Source of the DNA: Spirochaetota bacterium
Lineage (GTDB): Bacteria; Spirochaetota; Spirochaetia; Sphaerochaetales; Sphaerochaetaceae
Assembly (NCBI GenBank): GCA_023401595.1
Contig: JAEXDQ010000007.1
Location: forward strand, 1 to 64,000
Length of the DNA: 64,000 nt
Direction: 5' to 3'
Part shown: piece after piece, positions 1 to 8,716 of the stretch
Layout: every line of letters starts with the position of its first letter
How positions within the stretch are numbered: position 1 is the first letter of the stretch
Program-made: the position numbers and the translations under genes
Notes under the pieces: generated by a model
The model's database searches: none
Told to the model about the DNA's origin: nothing
The model's input: only the letters and a program-made list of their open reading frames with translations

Positions 1-65
1 TCGGCGGCGAAGGCGGAGACGAACGCGGTTACCAATACCAACAGGATTGCGATTGACTTTTTCAT
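1..65 (-). CDS. Exported protein, 5' end only
   Basis: Only the first 21 codons lie in the window; the gene runs off the left edge. The visible residues are a typical signal peptide: a MKKS start, a hydrophobic core (IAILLVLVTAFVSA) and a small-residue cleavage region (FAA). An AAAGGG ribosome-binding site lies about 7 bases before the ATG. Its promoter closely matches that of the next gene, at 479-1024, and the leader (AAAGGGAAAC) is similar too. The two are therefore probably paralogues or co-regulated surface proteins. The function cannot be read from this fragment. Confidence 0.75.
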   Translation of the reverse strand, partial: MKKSIAILLVLVTAFVSAFAA

Positions 66-123
66 TTTTGTTTCCCTTTATCGATTGTGCAATTTTCAAG
101 TGCTCATCCCTAAGCACATCCAC

Positions 124-152
124 AATACACCTGTACGGCGGACTTATGTCAA
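124..152 (-). promoter_or_regulatory. Sigma-70 promoter of the left-edge exported gene
   Basis: On the minus strand TTGACA (147-152) is followed after 17 bases by TGTATT (124-129). The -35 box sits in TTGACATAAGT, an 11-base string found again in the promoter at 1093-1121. The rest of 153-422 shows no gene; it is AT-rich near 170-240. Confidence 0.7.
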
Positions 153-422
153 TACATCGTGTAAAATTTTTCAAATATTTTTTAAAAAACCCACAAAATA
201 TAGACAATTCGATACAATGCAACAAGATAACATTTGACAAAAGTTCATCGCATTCATCACCGACGGTCATGATATGTCGGCAGGACGTGACGGGGCCCGC
301 GCAAAAACACGGCGAACCAGTCCAAGGACAGGGGGACATGTGACACCAATGAAGGAATGAAAACGATATGCCAAGACCGAAGCTCCGATACAAAAGAGGC
401 GTCAGCGAATACAGCCGGATAC

Positions 423-455
423 AAAAAAGGCGAGAAGCACAAAGCCCTCGCCTTT
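423..455 (-). terminator. Rho-independent terminator after the exported protein gene
   Basis: Read on the minus strand, AAAGGCGAG pairs with CTCGCCTTT across a short loop and is followed by a T run. It lies about 25 bases past the stop codon at 479. Confidence 0.8.
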
Positions 456-478
456 CTCCCCTGAACCGGAAGACACAA

Positions 479-1024
479 TCATGCCACAGTAATATTGACC
501 GTGATAGTCGATTTGTAGTTTCCCGCAGGAAGGGATGCGTCGCCAAGCCATGAAACATAGAATTCAGAATTCTTCAGTTCGGTGTATTTCTGAGTATAGC
601 CAGCGGGCAGGCGCACCCCGGTCACCGTCAAAGCCGCGGGAGTAGTACCGGAACTTGTCTGGAAATTATGGGAACGGTCAATCAAGTTGACGGAAGCCGA
701 GGGCAGATCGGAATCGGCCTGGTTCAAAAAACTCGTGGCGCTCAAGGATATCGTAACGTTCTTGGACGCGGACAGATTACCGGCGTAATATACGACATAC
801 GCCCGGTCGCCGTAGGCGGTTATGGAGACATCCTCTTCACTGGGGGCGAGCTCTCCCTTTTCACCGACGAACCCGCCGGTACCGCCGAGATATCGAATCT
901 GAAAATTAGGTCCGACCTCATCAACCAGCACGCCGAGATTCAAGTTGCTCGTCGCGCCGACCGCCGAAACCATGAATATCGTGCAAACCAAAATAACAAG
1001 TATGCTGATGATTTTCTTTTTCAT
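479..1024 (-). CDS. Small exported protein of unknown function
   Basis: A 181-residue protein with a clear signal peptide: MKKK start, hydrophobic core and a cleavage region around SAVGA. The mature part is rich in Ser, Thr, Asn and Gly and looks beta-rich, ending in alternating polar and hydrophobic residues (SKTITVNITVA-like). It resembles small periplasmic or surface beta-sandwich proteins, but I recognise no family. The start at 1024 is preferred over an in-frame start 9 codons upstream because it has GGAAAGGGAAAC before it and begins the signal peptide. It has its own promoter and terminator, so it is monocistronic. It probably belongs with the partial gene at the left edge. Confidence 0.75.
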   Translation of the reverse strand: MKKKIISILVILVCTIFMVSAVGATSNLNLGVLVDEVGPNFQIRYLGGTGGFVGEKGELAPSEEDVSITAYGDRAYVVYYAGNLSASKNVTISLSATSFLNQADSDLPSASVNLIDRSHNFQTSSGTTPAALTVTGVRLPAGYTQKYTELKNSEFYVSWLGDASLPAGNYKSTITVNITVA

Positions 1025-1092
1025 TCTTCGTTTCCCTTTCCGTAATCGCATTCCGTTGACGCCGTGGGCAAGACAGCATCAACTTCATTTGG

Positions 1093-1121
1093 AATATACT
1101 CACAGACATAACTTATGTCAA
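1093..1121 (-). promoter_or_regulatory. Sigma-70 promoter of the 479-1024 gene
   Basis: TTGACA (1116-1121), a 17-base spacer and TATATT (1093-1098) on the minus strand. The TTGACATAAGT string is shared with the promoter at 124-152. The remaining intergenic DNA to 1397 is AT-rich and holds no other gene I can support. A TATACT at 1355-1360 may be the -10 of the divergent gene, but no good -35 is visible. Confidence 0.8.
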
Positions 1122-1397
1122 CATTTTCTTGATATTTCTCTCAAATATTTTATAACACGCTCATAGTATTTGTATCTATTTATATATTATAAATAAAATT
1201 AACATCAAAATTACTTATGACATCAATAATACATATTCGTGAGTTTGTATATATGAATTAATCCAACGACTGGATAAACTCATGGACATTCATCCAAAAA
1301 ACCCAGTTCTTATGACATATGATTAGTTGGTACACAGACTATCCGTGAGTGTGTTATACTGCCGCAAACACTGGGACGCCGGAGGTTACACGCTATC

Positions 1398-1982
1398 ATG
1401 AAACTCAACTTGGCGAGATTCAAAGAAACGGAGAAGCTACTTCGCAACGAAACAGGTTTCGCCGGACGGTTCTATCCGATGGATGATGACAATGTGGTAA
1501 TCCCGTTCGTCCTTGCTTGTCCGGAGGATATCTACGACCCATCGTCGCCGCAGGAAAACAGAGAGCCGTCGCAAGATATCTGCGACAGGATTGACCGGGC
1601 GATCCAGTTCGTCCCTATTCTCAGGAACATACGGCTGAGGTTCACCGTGCCGAAAATCAGCGAAGACCAGAAGCGGGAAGCGACGAACATCTTGCGAAAC
1701 CGATTCGCCCTGGACGTCAAACGGCAACAGGCCGCCGACCGCTATACCAAGTTCAAGGCGTTGTTCCTGCTCCTTTCTGGAACCATCGTACTCCTGTTCA
1801 GCTATATGCTGGACAACTGGACTTCGCTCAACCATGTGTTCTATGATACGGTGAACATCTGTGGGACTTTCATGATATGGGAGGCCGCGGACACGTTCTT
1901 CCTACAGCGGCGCGCCCAGCGATACGATATGGCGAATTTGCTGCGGCTCTATACCAGTGAAATCATCTTTGAGGAAATATAG
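1398..1982 (+). CDS. Hypothetical membrane protein with two TM segments
   Basis: 194 residues, no recognised family. The first 115 residues are soluble and charged. Two hydrophobic helices follow at about 119-138 and 147-168, then a short charged tail. The protein is therefore probably anchored with its large N-terminal part on one side of the inner membrane. GGAGG lies 12 bases before the ATG, slightly long. The next gene, an ABC ATPase, starts 9 bases after the stop codon, so the two are probably cotranscribed. It could be a partner of that ATPase, but with two helices it is too small for an ordinary permease. Confidence 0.6.
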   Translation: MKLNLARFKETEKLLRNETGFAGRFYPMDDDNVVIPFVLACPEDIYDPSSPQENREPSQDICDRIDRAIQFVPILRNIRLRFTVPKISEDQKREATNILRNRFALDVKRQQAADRYTKFKALFLLLSGTIVLLFSYMLDNWTSLNHVFYDTVNICGTFMIWEAADTFFLQRRAQRYDMANLLRLYTSEIIFEEI

Positions 1983-1991
1983 GACAGACAT

Positions 1992-2771
1992 ATGGAACCA
2001 ATCATAGACATCAGGCATGCGACGGTACGCCGCAATGGCACGAATATTCTTGACGATGTATCGATCACCATAGAACAGGGTACCCATGTGGCGATCATCG
2101 GCCCCAACGGAGCGGGAAAAAGCACATTGGTACAAGTCATCTCGGAAGAGACGCATCCATTATGGTCTCCCGATTTCAGCCGCAAGCTGTTCGGCAGGGA
2201 CCATTGGCAGGTCATGGAACTCCGCAAGCACATGGGCATCGTGTCCCTCTCGTTGCAGTACCTGTGCAACAGCACCTATCTGGCAAAGGAAATCGCCGTG
2301 TCGGGGTTCTTCAGTTCCATAGGGCTTGACTTCCACCATGAGGTCACGGAAGAACAGGAACAGCGGGTTGAGACGGTGTTGAAGGAGCTGGACGCATGGC
2401 ATCTGCGGAACAAGCAGATGAACAGGCTCTCTTCGGGGGAGACCCGGAGAGTACTGCTGGCGCGCGCTTGCGTCCATGATCCATCGGTCATGCTACTCGA
2501 TGAAGCGGTTTCGAACCTTGACTTTCCCGCCCGGAGGCAATACAGGGCTTCGCTGGAGGCATTCGACAAGGCAGGCAAGACGATCATTCTTGTAACGCAT
2601 GAACTGTCGGAGATCATACCCGCCATAGACAGGGTGGTCGTCATGAGCAACGGCAAGATCATAGCGGACGGTCCGAAGGCGACGATCATGGATGAGGCGC
2701 TGTTGTCGGAGGTCTACGGAACGAAGGTGTTCCTCGATGAACGAGAGGGGTTGTATACGGCGTGGTGTTGA
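1992..2771 (+). CDS. ABC-type ATPase, ModF/YlmA-like
   Basis: A 259-residue single ABC domain. Walker A is GPNGAGKST at residues 37-45, the signature is LSSGETRRVLLAR, Walker B is VMLLDEAVSNLD, and the switch His is in VTHELSE. The stretch between Walker A and the signature (KLFGRDHWQVMELRKHMG) resembles the ModF/YlmA subgroup, whose physiological role is poorly defined. No permease or binding protein lies beside it; the only neighbour is the two-helix protein just upstream. I infer a cytoplasmic ATPase working with that protein or with a distant partner. ATP-binding function is certain; the substrate is unknown. Confidence 0.85.
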   Translation: MEPIIDIRHATVRRNGTNILDDVSITIEQGTHVAIIGPNGAGKSTLVQVISEETHPLWSPDFSRKLFGRDHWQVMELRKHMGIVSLSLQYLCNSTYLAKEIAVSGFFSSIGLDFHHEVTEEQEQRVETVLKELDAWHLRNKQMNRLSSGETRRVLLARACVHDPSVMLLDEAVSNLDFPARRQYRASLEAFDKAGKTIILVTHELSEIIPAIDRVVVMSNGKIIADGPKATIMDEALLSEVYGTKVFLDEREGLYTAWC

Positions 2772-3018
2772 CCTACCGGGCCAACGGCATGTCCGGCCGC
2801 AGAGGATGACGAAAGGAGGCGCGCTTTGCCGCAAACAAGGTCGGTATACGATGAACCGGCGAGCCTGACGATGGCGTGCGAACCGTATGCGAGACTCCGC
2901 GCCCTGTTTTTCTTTCCGTAAGATGCCAACATTCCCGTACACGCCGAGGTGTTTCCGTAGTATAATATATCATAACAATATCCTTGGGAAACAAAACCGA
3001 GGTCAAGCGGGGGCTACC

Positions 3019-3609
3019 ATGAAACGATGTTCTATCATCATCCACAGTGTCAATGGAAACTCATTTCTGATGGGATCGTATTTGCAGGAGCAACTGAGGA
3101 ACCGCAATGTAGACGCACGTCTATACCGGGTAGAGGATACTGACCTGCATATCTGGGCGAACAAGCTGGAGACGACCAACGATTATTACGAAGACATCCT
3201 GGCGCTTCCCGAAGCGACCATTTCCACGCTCAAGAAAAGCGACATGGTCATTCTCGGCTGTCCGACACGGTTCGGCAACATGACGGCGGAAATGAAGGCG
3301 TTCCTAGATTCCACCTTCGACTTGTCCGAAGACCGTAGCCTGGAGACCAAGTTCTTCGCATGCTTCACCAGCTGCACCCACTCGACCTGTGAAGGTTCCC
3401 ACGCACTGGACGCCTTGCTCTACTGGGCGCAGAACATGGGCATGATTCATATTCCGTTCGGCGTACATACGGAAATGCCGAACTGCAACCAACCGGTGGC
3501 GGGTCTCGTACATCTGGCGGGGAAAGAGAACATGATTCGTCCGTCCCAGCAACTAGGAGATGTCATGGACGTGTACGCGGACACTCTGGCGGCGTATATC
3601 CAAGAGTAA
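3019..3609 (+). CDS. Flavodoxin-fold NAD(P)H-quinone-reductase-like protein
   Basis: 196 residues of flavodoxin-like alpha/beta fold. It begins with a beta strand (CSIIIHSVNGNSFLMGSYL) ending in a phosphate-binding-like loop. The central D-M-V-I-L-G-C-P-T-R-F-G-N-M motif is typical of WrbA- and flavodoxin-type FMN proteins. Two Cys-containing segments (CFTSCTHSTC) are unusual for the family and could be redox-active or metal-binding. The start at 3019 is chosen because the family fold begins there; an in-frame extension upstream to 2887 has no fold signature. The gene stands alone and is followed by a terminator. The substrate is not known. Confidence 0.75.
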   Translation: MKRCSIIIHSVNGNSFLMGSYLQEQLRNRNVDARLYRVEDTDLHIWANKLETTNDYYEDILALPEATISTLKKSDMVILGCPTRFGNMTAEMKAFLDSTFDLSEDRSLETKFFACFTSCTHSTCEGSHALDALLYWAQNMGMIHIPFGVHTEMPNCNQPVAGLVHLAGKENMIRPSQQLGDVMDVYADTLAAYIQE

Positions 3610-3646
3610 CCGCAGCCAGAAAACCGAGCGTCTGCAAGACGACAAT

Positions 3647-3690
3647 CCGCCGCTCGCAAGCCGAAGGCCTGCTGGGCGGCGGTTTTCATT
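3647..3690 (+). terminator. Rho-independent terminator
   Basis: A GC-rich inverted repeat (CCGCCGC at 3648-3654 against GCGGCGG at 3676-3682) is followed by TTTTCATTTT, about 40 bases after the flavodoxin-like gene. Confidence 0.75.
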
Positions 3691-3710
3691 TTATTCCGCC
3701 TCTCTCATCT

Positions 3711-3798
3711 TAGGCTCACTCTAGGCTCGTTCTCGGCTCACTTCGAGGTCAATCGGTAATCGCTCTAGGGTCACTTTAGGGTCGATCGGTGGTTGCTT
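3711..3798. repeat. Degenerate 11-bp tandem repeat, eight units
   Basis: The stretch reads as eight consecutive 11-base units, such as TAGGCTCACTC, TAGGCTCGTTC, TAGGGTCACTT and TAGGGTCGATC. Four of the eight begin TAGG. It lies between a terminator and a TetR gene and has no coding signal. The 11-bp period and TAG start resemble the TAGCCCTACGC units at 35.3, 41.5 and 42.7 kb. Confidence 0.65.
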
Positions 3799-3999
3799 CA
3801 AGACTTGGGGTCCAGGTCGGGGAGTGTCATTGACCAAAGCTTCGTTGGACGGCGGACGGTCGTTCGCGAGCCATTTTGCATGAGAGCCATACGGGGCTTT
3901 CTCGGCGGTATCAGACTCCCCTTGCCTTTTCGCGACGGTTTCTATATAGTCAAAGTGAACGTTGTTCATTTTGAATTATCGTTGGGTATAGGAAACGTC

Positions 4000-4587
4000 A
4001 TGAACACAGTCGTCACTTCCAGAAAGGCGTTGCTGGACGCAGCGAAGGATGTCGTACAGAACCAAGGGTTCGACCACTTGAACATTCGGCGGTTGGCGGC
4101 TTCATGCAATGTCTCCGTTGGATGTATCTATACATACTTTTCTACGAAGGCGGATCTTGTCGCCGCCATAGTCGAGGATTTCTGGAAAGGCGCGTTCCAC
4201 GGCATTGACTGGCCTCAGCCGGGGGCGATGGCCTTTGAAGATTTTTTCGCCGTGCTGTATCTGCGTTTCAAGGCATACCTTGAGATATTTTCATCGGATT
4301 GGTTGGGGAAACTCGGACAACTCGACGGCAATGAGTACCGCAAGTGCATTGAGACGCAAGCACTCTATTTCAGCCACATCACGAAGGGACTCCTGCACGT
4401 GTTGGAACAAGACGACTCCATTCCACAGGAAAAATGGACAAAGACATTCACACCGGAACAGTTCAGCCAGTTTGTATTCGACAACATGATCTCCATGCTC
4501 CGCAGAAAGGAGCAGGATTGCGGGTTTTTCACGGAGGTACTCCGGAGCTTGCTCCATGGAGAACGGAAAACCGGTGAGAACACATGA
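4000..4587 (+). CDS. TetR/AcrR family transcriptional regulator
   Basis: 195 residues. The N-terminal helix-turn-helix (residues 5-50) is standard TetR: RKALLDAAKDVV, then LNIRRLAASCNVSVG and CIYTYFSTKADLVAAIV. The C-terminal two thirds is the all-helical ligand domain and has no diagnostic motif. The start at 4000 is chosen because GGAAAC precedes it and the HTH begins right after; a longer in-frame version from 3793 would translate the 11-bp repeat. A seven-helix membrane protein follows 76 bases downstream on the same strand and is the obvious candidate target. The ligand is unknown. Confidence 0.85.
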   Translation: MNTVVTSRKALLDAAKDVVQNQGFDHLNIRRLAASCNVSVGCIYTYFSTKADLVAAIVEDFWKGAFHGIDWPQPGAMAFEDFFAVLYLRFKAYLEIFSSDWLGKLGQLDGNEYRKCIETQALYFSHITKGLLHVLEQDDSIPQEKWTKTFTPEQFSQFVFDNMISMLRRKEQDCGFFTEVLRSLLHGERKTGENT

Positions 4588-4663
4588 CAATGGCACAATG
4601 AATACCATTCATTTCATCATACTATCCATATTCTGTGGAAAAAACGATTAGGAGAAGACTGAC

Positions 4664-5335
4664 ATGCAAGCGATTTTTGAAACGGCTTTCGATATCCTCT
4701 ATCTTTGTTCAGTAGTGGCCATCGGAGTATATATGCTGGCCAAAGGACGAGAGCGGCAATACAAAATGGCGGGAGCCATGGCCGTGCTGCTTGGCGCGGG
4801 AGACGCCTTTCATCTGGTTCCCAGAGCCATAGCCCTCTGCACCACGGGATTGGAGGCGCATGCCACGGCTCTGGGCGTCGGAAAACTTGTGACCTCTATA
4901 ACCATGACGATATTCTATGTGCTGCTGTACGCCATCTGGCAGGAACGTTATGGAATCCGTAAGAAAGAACTGACGTATACGGTCTGGAGTCTGGCGGCGC
5001 TGCGGATCATCCTCTGCCTATTTCCGCAGAACCAGTGGCTCGCCTACCAAGGGCCGTTGAGTTGGGGAATCTACAGGAACATCCCGTTCGCTCTCATGGG
5101 GCTTCTGGTGATCGTATTGTTCTACCGACAAGCCAAGCTACGCCAGGACCGGCGTTTCCGGTTCATGTGGCTGGCGGTCCTGCTCAGCTTCGGTTTCTAT
5201 ATCCCAGTGGTACTGTTCGCCGAAGCAGTACCGTTGATCGGGATGCTGATGATTCCAAAGACACTGGCCTATGTCTGGGCCATCTGCATGCCGCTCACAA
5301 GCATGCTCGATGCGAACAGGAAGCCAAGCGAATAG
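4664..5335 (+). CDS. Polytopic membrane protein of unknown function
   Basis: 223 residues with about seven hydrophobic helices spread over the whole length, so it is an integral inner-membrane protein. GAGDAFHLVPR, at about residues 46-56, is a striking charged motif near the second helix and could be functional. I do not recognise a characterised family. AGGAGAAG precedes the ATG. Because it follows the TetR gene directly, it may be regulated by it and could be a transporter or sensor. The 272 bases after the stop codon, to 5607, hold nothing I can support. Confidence 0.65.
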   Translation: MQAIFETAFDILYLCSVVAIGVYMLAKGRERQYKMAGAMAVLLGAGDAFHLVPRAIALCTTGLEAHATALGVGKLVTSITMTIFYVLLYAIWQERYGIRKKELTYTVWSLAALRIILCLFPQNQWLAYQGPLSWGIYRNIPFALMGLLVIVLFYRQAKLRQDRRFRFMWLAVLLSFGFYIPVVLFAEAVPLIGMLMIPKTLAYVWAICMPLTSMLDANRKPSE

Positions 5336-5607
5336 AGACACGTATACGTACAGGGGAACGAACGGCGAGCGGGGACGAAGAAGCGCAGACCAGGGCGACG
5401 GGCAATCATCAAACAGGCAATCATCACCCCACCCCAACGACAAATCGTTTGGGCGTCCGCAAGAAAGAGCCGACGCCGTTTCCATATCCTGCTTCGCCGA
5501 TTTCCCCTCGCGACCTCCGCATCTATATAGAAGACAGGGCGCCGCGGCTACGGTAGAACCGTTGCCACTATGGGAGGGAACGCCCGTTGAAACGTGGCCT
5601 CAGGGTG

Positions 5608-6519
5608 TCAGTCTCTGGAAAGGACTTCCTTCATCCGGTCTACCCATCTCTCGAAAGCACCCTTGCCGAACCGTTTCTTATAGTCGGAGGCCGCCTTGTG
5701 GATTGAGACGTCCTGACTCCCCGTGGAGTTCTTCAGATTGTCCCAGTGGCGGACGATCCACATGTAGAGGTCTCCTTCGGTATGACCGGGGAACGTGGAG
5801 AGAAGACGTTCGTGGCGAATTTCCCGGACGATCGGCATATATACGTTGTCGAACCAGGACTTGGCGGCTTCCTCGAAGGAAATTTCCTCAGTCTTGTCCT
5901 GGTTGATATAGTATTTGTGAACCAGGATATGGTTGACCATTTCCGGATACATGCCCGGAGCGGTGAACTCGATCTGTTCCATGTCGAGATAGGCTTCAGG
6001 ATGGTACAGCTCGATAAAACGTTCTCGTTCATAGCTGACGACCCGCTTGCTCAACTGCCGTTTGGTCAAACCGGGTTCGATAGGAATCTCAGAATCGAGC
6101 TCCACGACCTCAGCGTCGATGAACGCCACGCCCTGTGTCTTCGCTACGGAGACGCGGTGGTTGCCGTCACGGACGAAATACCAATCTCCCAGTTTGTACA
6201 CGCTGATAGGCGGCAGGTTGACGTACTGATGATGCGCACGGTCAATACTCTCCCACCGGGTCCGCAACAGCTCTTTCTTCGGATAGAAGGCCAAGGTGAA
6301 ATCATGGTATCGTCCTTCGGAACCGATTATCTTGTCTATGGGGATGGTCCGCATGCCTAGATACGTCTCATGTTTCGGTTTCAGCAACGCCGTCACTTCA
6401 TAAAAGGAGAGCAGATCGGAATTCTTCCATTGCAATGTCGAGAGTACGGACTGCATCCGACCACGGGCACGAGCTTTTGTAAAGTCTTCACTGGACTGAT
6501 ACGAAAGTTCATCTTTCAT
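5608..6519 (-). CDS. ParB/Srx-fold domain protein
   Basis: 303 residues. The central part carries a ParB/sulfiredoxin-like signature: a predicted strand PISVYKLGDWYFVRDGN with DGNHR at residues 118-122, followed by VSVAKTQG. This motif is shared by ParB-type CTPases and related nucleotide-binding regulators. The C-terminal half (about 150-300) is helical and unassigned, and no clear HTH is visible. Its start overlaps the metallophosphoesterase gene by 4 bases (ATGA), so translation is coupled in the operon SDR - phosphoesterase - this gene. A chromosome-partition role is unlikely because no ParA lies nearby. Exact function unknown. Confidence 0.6.
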   Translation of the reverse strand: MKDELSYQSSEDFTKARARGRMQSVLSTLQWKNSDLLSFYEVTALLKPKHETYLGMRTIPIDKIIGSEGRYHDFTLAFYPKKELLRTRWESIDRAHHQYVNLPPISVYKLGDWYFVRDGNHRVSVAKTQGVAFIDAEVVELDSEIPIEPGLTKRQLSKRVVSYERERFIELYHPEAYLDMEQIEFTAPGMYPEMVNHILVHKYYINQDKTEEISFEEAAKSWFDNVYMPIVREIRHERLLSTFPGHTEGDLYMWIVRHWDNLKNSTGSQDVSIHKAASDYKKRFGKGAFERWVDRMKEVLSRD

Positions 6520-7220
6520 GTGTGTTTTCCTAATTCGTCATCACTTAAGATGTAGTTCTGGTAGATGTTGATTACCGTCGTGTCACGGTAGACGATTTCC
6601 CGCGGCGCGTTCATATCGATCATATGGACGTGTCCGTGCAACAGATATTTGGGTTTGAACCAATCCATGAACCACAGGAAAGCCTTGAAACCGGTGTGGC
6701 AGGGATCGATATCATCGTTGAGCCCCAAAGGGGGCGCATGGGTGATGAGGATGTCGAGATACCTTCCATAACGTAGCTTGTTCCACAAAAGACGAGGGAG
6801 CATACGGAATATCCGCCACAACATCTCCTTGTCCGTGAATTGATTTCCTCCGGCATTGTATCGCATCGAACCGCCAAGACCCGCGATCAGCAAATCATGG
6901 CGCTTGCTGTACATCACCTTGCCGTCTACGTAGTCTCCGCCGAAGGGAGGCAATCCTGTGGCCGCGGCCATGTCCCTGAAATTGGTCCGGACGCTACCAT
7001 AGTAGGGATTCCCCGGCAAGAACATGTGCTGATGTTCCAGATTGTGGTTGCCGAATACGAAATACAACGGTTTGTTCAAGGACGAAAGTATATACTCATA
7101 GTATCTTAACGGCAGGTCGCCAGCTGAAACGACACAATCGATGTCCGCGTATCGCTCACCGATATTCGGGGAATATACCAGAGGGTCGGTCGTGTCGGAA
7201 ATACAGAGTATCTTCATCAT
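6516..7220 (-). CDS. Calcineurin-like metallophosphoesterase
   Basis: 234 residues with the metallophosphoesterase motif series: an N-terminal strand with Asp (ILCISDTTDP), SAGDLP, FGNHN, ITHAPP and GHVH. The usual first-motif DxH is DTT here, so one metal-binding His is absent. This is a variant also seen in a subgroup of cytoplasmic phosphoesterases. It is the middle gene of a three-gene operon and overlaps the ParB-like gene by 4 bases. The start could be either of two adjacent ATGs. The substrate cannot be predicted; a phosphodiester or nucleotide is likely. Confidence 0.75.
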   Translation of the reverse strand: MMKILCISDTTDPLVYSPNIGERYADIDCVVSAGDLPLRYYEYILSSLNKPLYFVFGNHNLEHQHMFLPGNPYYGSVRTNFRDMAAATGLPPFGGDYVDGKVMYSKRHDLLIAGLGGSMRYNAGGNQFTDKEMLWRIFRMLPRLLWNKLRYGRYLDILITHAPPLGLNDDIDPCHTGFKAFLWFMDWFKPKYLLHGHVHMIDMNAPREIVYRDTTVINIYQNYILSDDELGKHT

Positions 7221-7232
7221 CCATCCCCAAGA

Positions 7233-7982
7233 TTATCGCAATAGATAGCCGCAATCAACAGGAATCGTCTCCCCGACGATGCCGCTGGACAACGGCGACG
7301 CAAGGAACACCGCGACGGACGCTACATCGGAAGGCTGGACCATCCGTCCCAGCACAGCCCGGCGTTCATACATAGGCCCAAGACCATTGCCCTCGGCATG
7401 GAGATACGGGGCGTCAAGCAAACCGGGGGCGATGGCGTTGACCCGAACTCCGTCACCGCCGACCTCCTCAGCTAGCGACCGCGTATAGGCGATGACGGCC
7501 CCCTTGGAAGCATCATAATGGGCGGTTCCGCCAAAGCCGGGATGTAATGCGTTGATGCTGGCGATATTGACGATGGCGCTCGGACGGGAAGCCCGCAGCA
7601 AAGGCAAAGAGCATTTGCAGGTACGCCATATCCCTTTGATGTTCGTATCGAACACCCTGTCCCAGTCCGGCTCTGGCAACGACTCCTGTTCGGAGCAGGT
7701 GAACACCCCGCTGTTGTTCACAAGCACATCCAGCCGGCCTTCGGTTTCAGCTACGGTCCGCAGAGCCGACCGCACCGACGCTTCACTGCAAACGTCCATC
7801 GGGACGCAACGGCAGAAGGGCTGCTCCCTAGCCAGAGCCTCGGCTTTCGTCCTCCCGGTTTCAGACGCCCAGGTACAGACGACGACGGCTCCTTCCTTGG
7901 AAAAGGCGCGGCATATCGCGGCCCCCAGATTACTGGAACCACCGGAAACCAATACGACCTTGCCGGTCAGCAAGCTATCCAT
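7233..7982 (-). CDS. Short-chain dehydrogenase/reductase
   Basis: 249 residues, the usual size of a classical SDR. It shows the cofactor loop SGGSSNLGAAI near the N-terminus, NNSG, the catalytic Ser in NIASIN, and YDASK (Tyr-xxx-Lys). The C-terminal VDCGYLLR is typical of FabG-like enzymes. It is an NAD(P)-dependent cytoplasmic oxidoreductase acting on an unknown alcohol or ketone. The ATG at 7982 is preferred over an in-frame TTG two codons earlier because AAAGGGG lies 7 bases before it. It is the first gene of the operon with the phosphoesterase and the ParB-like protein. Confidence 0.85.
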   Translation of the reverse strand: MDSLLTGKVVLVSGGSSNLGAAICRAFSKEGAVVVCTWASETGRTKAEALAREQPFCRCVPMDVCSEASVRSALRTVAETEGRLDVLVNNSGVFTCSEQESLPEPDWDRVFDTNIKGIWRTCKCSLPLLRASRPSAIVNIASINALHPGFGGTAHYDASKGAVIAYTRSLAEEVGGDGVRVNAIAPGLLDAPYLHAEGNGLGPMYERRAVLGRMVQPSDVASVAVFLASPLSSGIVGETIPVDCGYLLR

Positions 7983-8068
7983 AGGCAATCCCCTTTCTCC
8001 TATTGGTCAGACCACCCCATCCGGCGTACATATCCTTTCACAGGGGCGTCCCGGCTGTCGGTCCGGCC

Positions 8069-8602
8069 CTATCCGAGAAAATCCCGGATCGCTGAACAGT
8101 CGGGATATCGCGACAACAGGTCGGCGCCACCCTGTCGGTATGTCGCTCCGTCATATGGCGGGCTCATCATTGTACAGCACAGGGCGTAGCCGAACCGCTT
8201 GTCAGGCTTCTCCCCGTCTAGGGTCCGGCGGGCGTCGTCAGACGATCTTCCAGACAGGGAACCGGCGAGCCGGGTCCCCTGCCAATATCGTCCAGGGACG
8301 ACGGACATCGGACATTCTCCCCCAGCGAGATCGCTTCCCAACCTTCTGAGGCAGAAGGTCCCGTCCGGAGCCAGCAGCAATTGTTCCAGAGAGTCACCCA
8401 GACAATGATACCAGACTTCATCGGTAGGCAACCAATGGAGCGAAGAATAGCTGTCCGGCGTAACAAGGTACCAGATGGTACCGGCCGACCGAGTTCCATC
8501 AGCGGCAAAGAAAGCGTGAACGAACTTGAAATAACCGCCCTCGCCTTCTAGTGGTTCGAGGCCGAGAACATCTATCACTTCCTGCGCTGTCAGTCGCTTC
8601 AC
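8069..8602 (-). CDS. Cupin_5 (DUF985) family protein
   Basis: 177 residues matching the cupin_5 family: an N-terminal helix KRLTAQEVIDVLGL, the beta-barrel core IWYLVTPDSYSSLHWLPTD then EVWYHCLGD, and a C-terminal FGYALCCTMMSPPYD segment. Family members are small cytoplasmic barrels without an agreed reaction; some bind sugars or metals. A GTG start at 8602 is chosen because GGAGGAT lies 4 bases before it. A longer frame begins inside a heptanucleotide repeat and has no ribosome-binding site. The gene follows purine nucleoside phosphorylase on the same strand. Confidence 0.75.
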   Translation of the reverse strand: MKRLTAQEVIDVLGLEPLEGEGGYFKFVHAFFAADGTRSAGTIWYLVTPDSYSSLHWLPTDEVWYHCLGDSLEQLLLAPDGTFCLRRLGSDLAGGECPMSVVPGRYWQGTRLAGSLSGRSSDDARRTLDGEKPDKRFGYALCCTMMSPPYDGATYRQGGADLLSRYPDCSAIRDFLG

Positions 8603-8653
8603 GGCATCCTCCGTTTCGTCCCAACACCTGCCCGGCGGCGGGCCGGGCGCTTT

Positions 8654-8695
8654 TTCACGCTTCACGCTTCACGCTTCACGCTTCACGCTTCACGC
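8654..8695. repeat. Perfect heptanucleotide tandem repeat, six copies
   Basis: Six uninterrupted copies of TTCACGC (GCGTGAA on the minus strand) lie between the purine phosphorylase stop codon and the GTG start of the cupin gene. Seven is not a multiple of three, so slippage would change spacing or frame. Confidence 0.9.
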
Positions 8696-8716
8696 TCCAG
8701 GCTTCGGGCAGACGGG

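Noticed and set aside
5608..6519. Chromosome-partitioning ParB.
   Set aside because: No ParA or parS-like sites nearby, and the C-terminal half lacks the ParB HTH.
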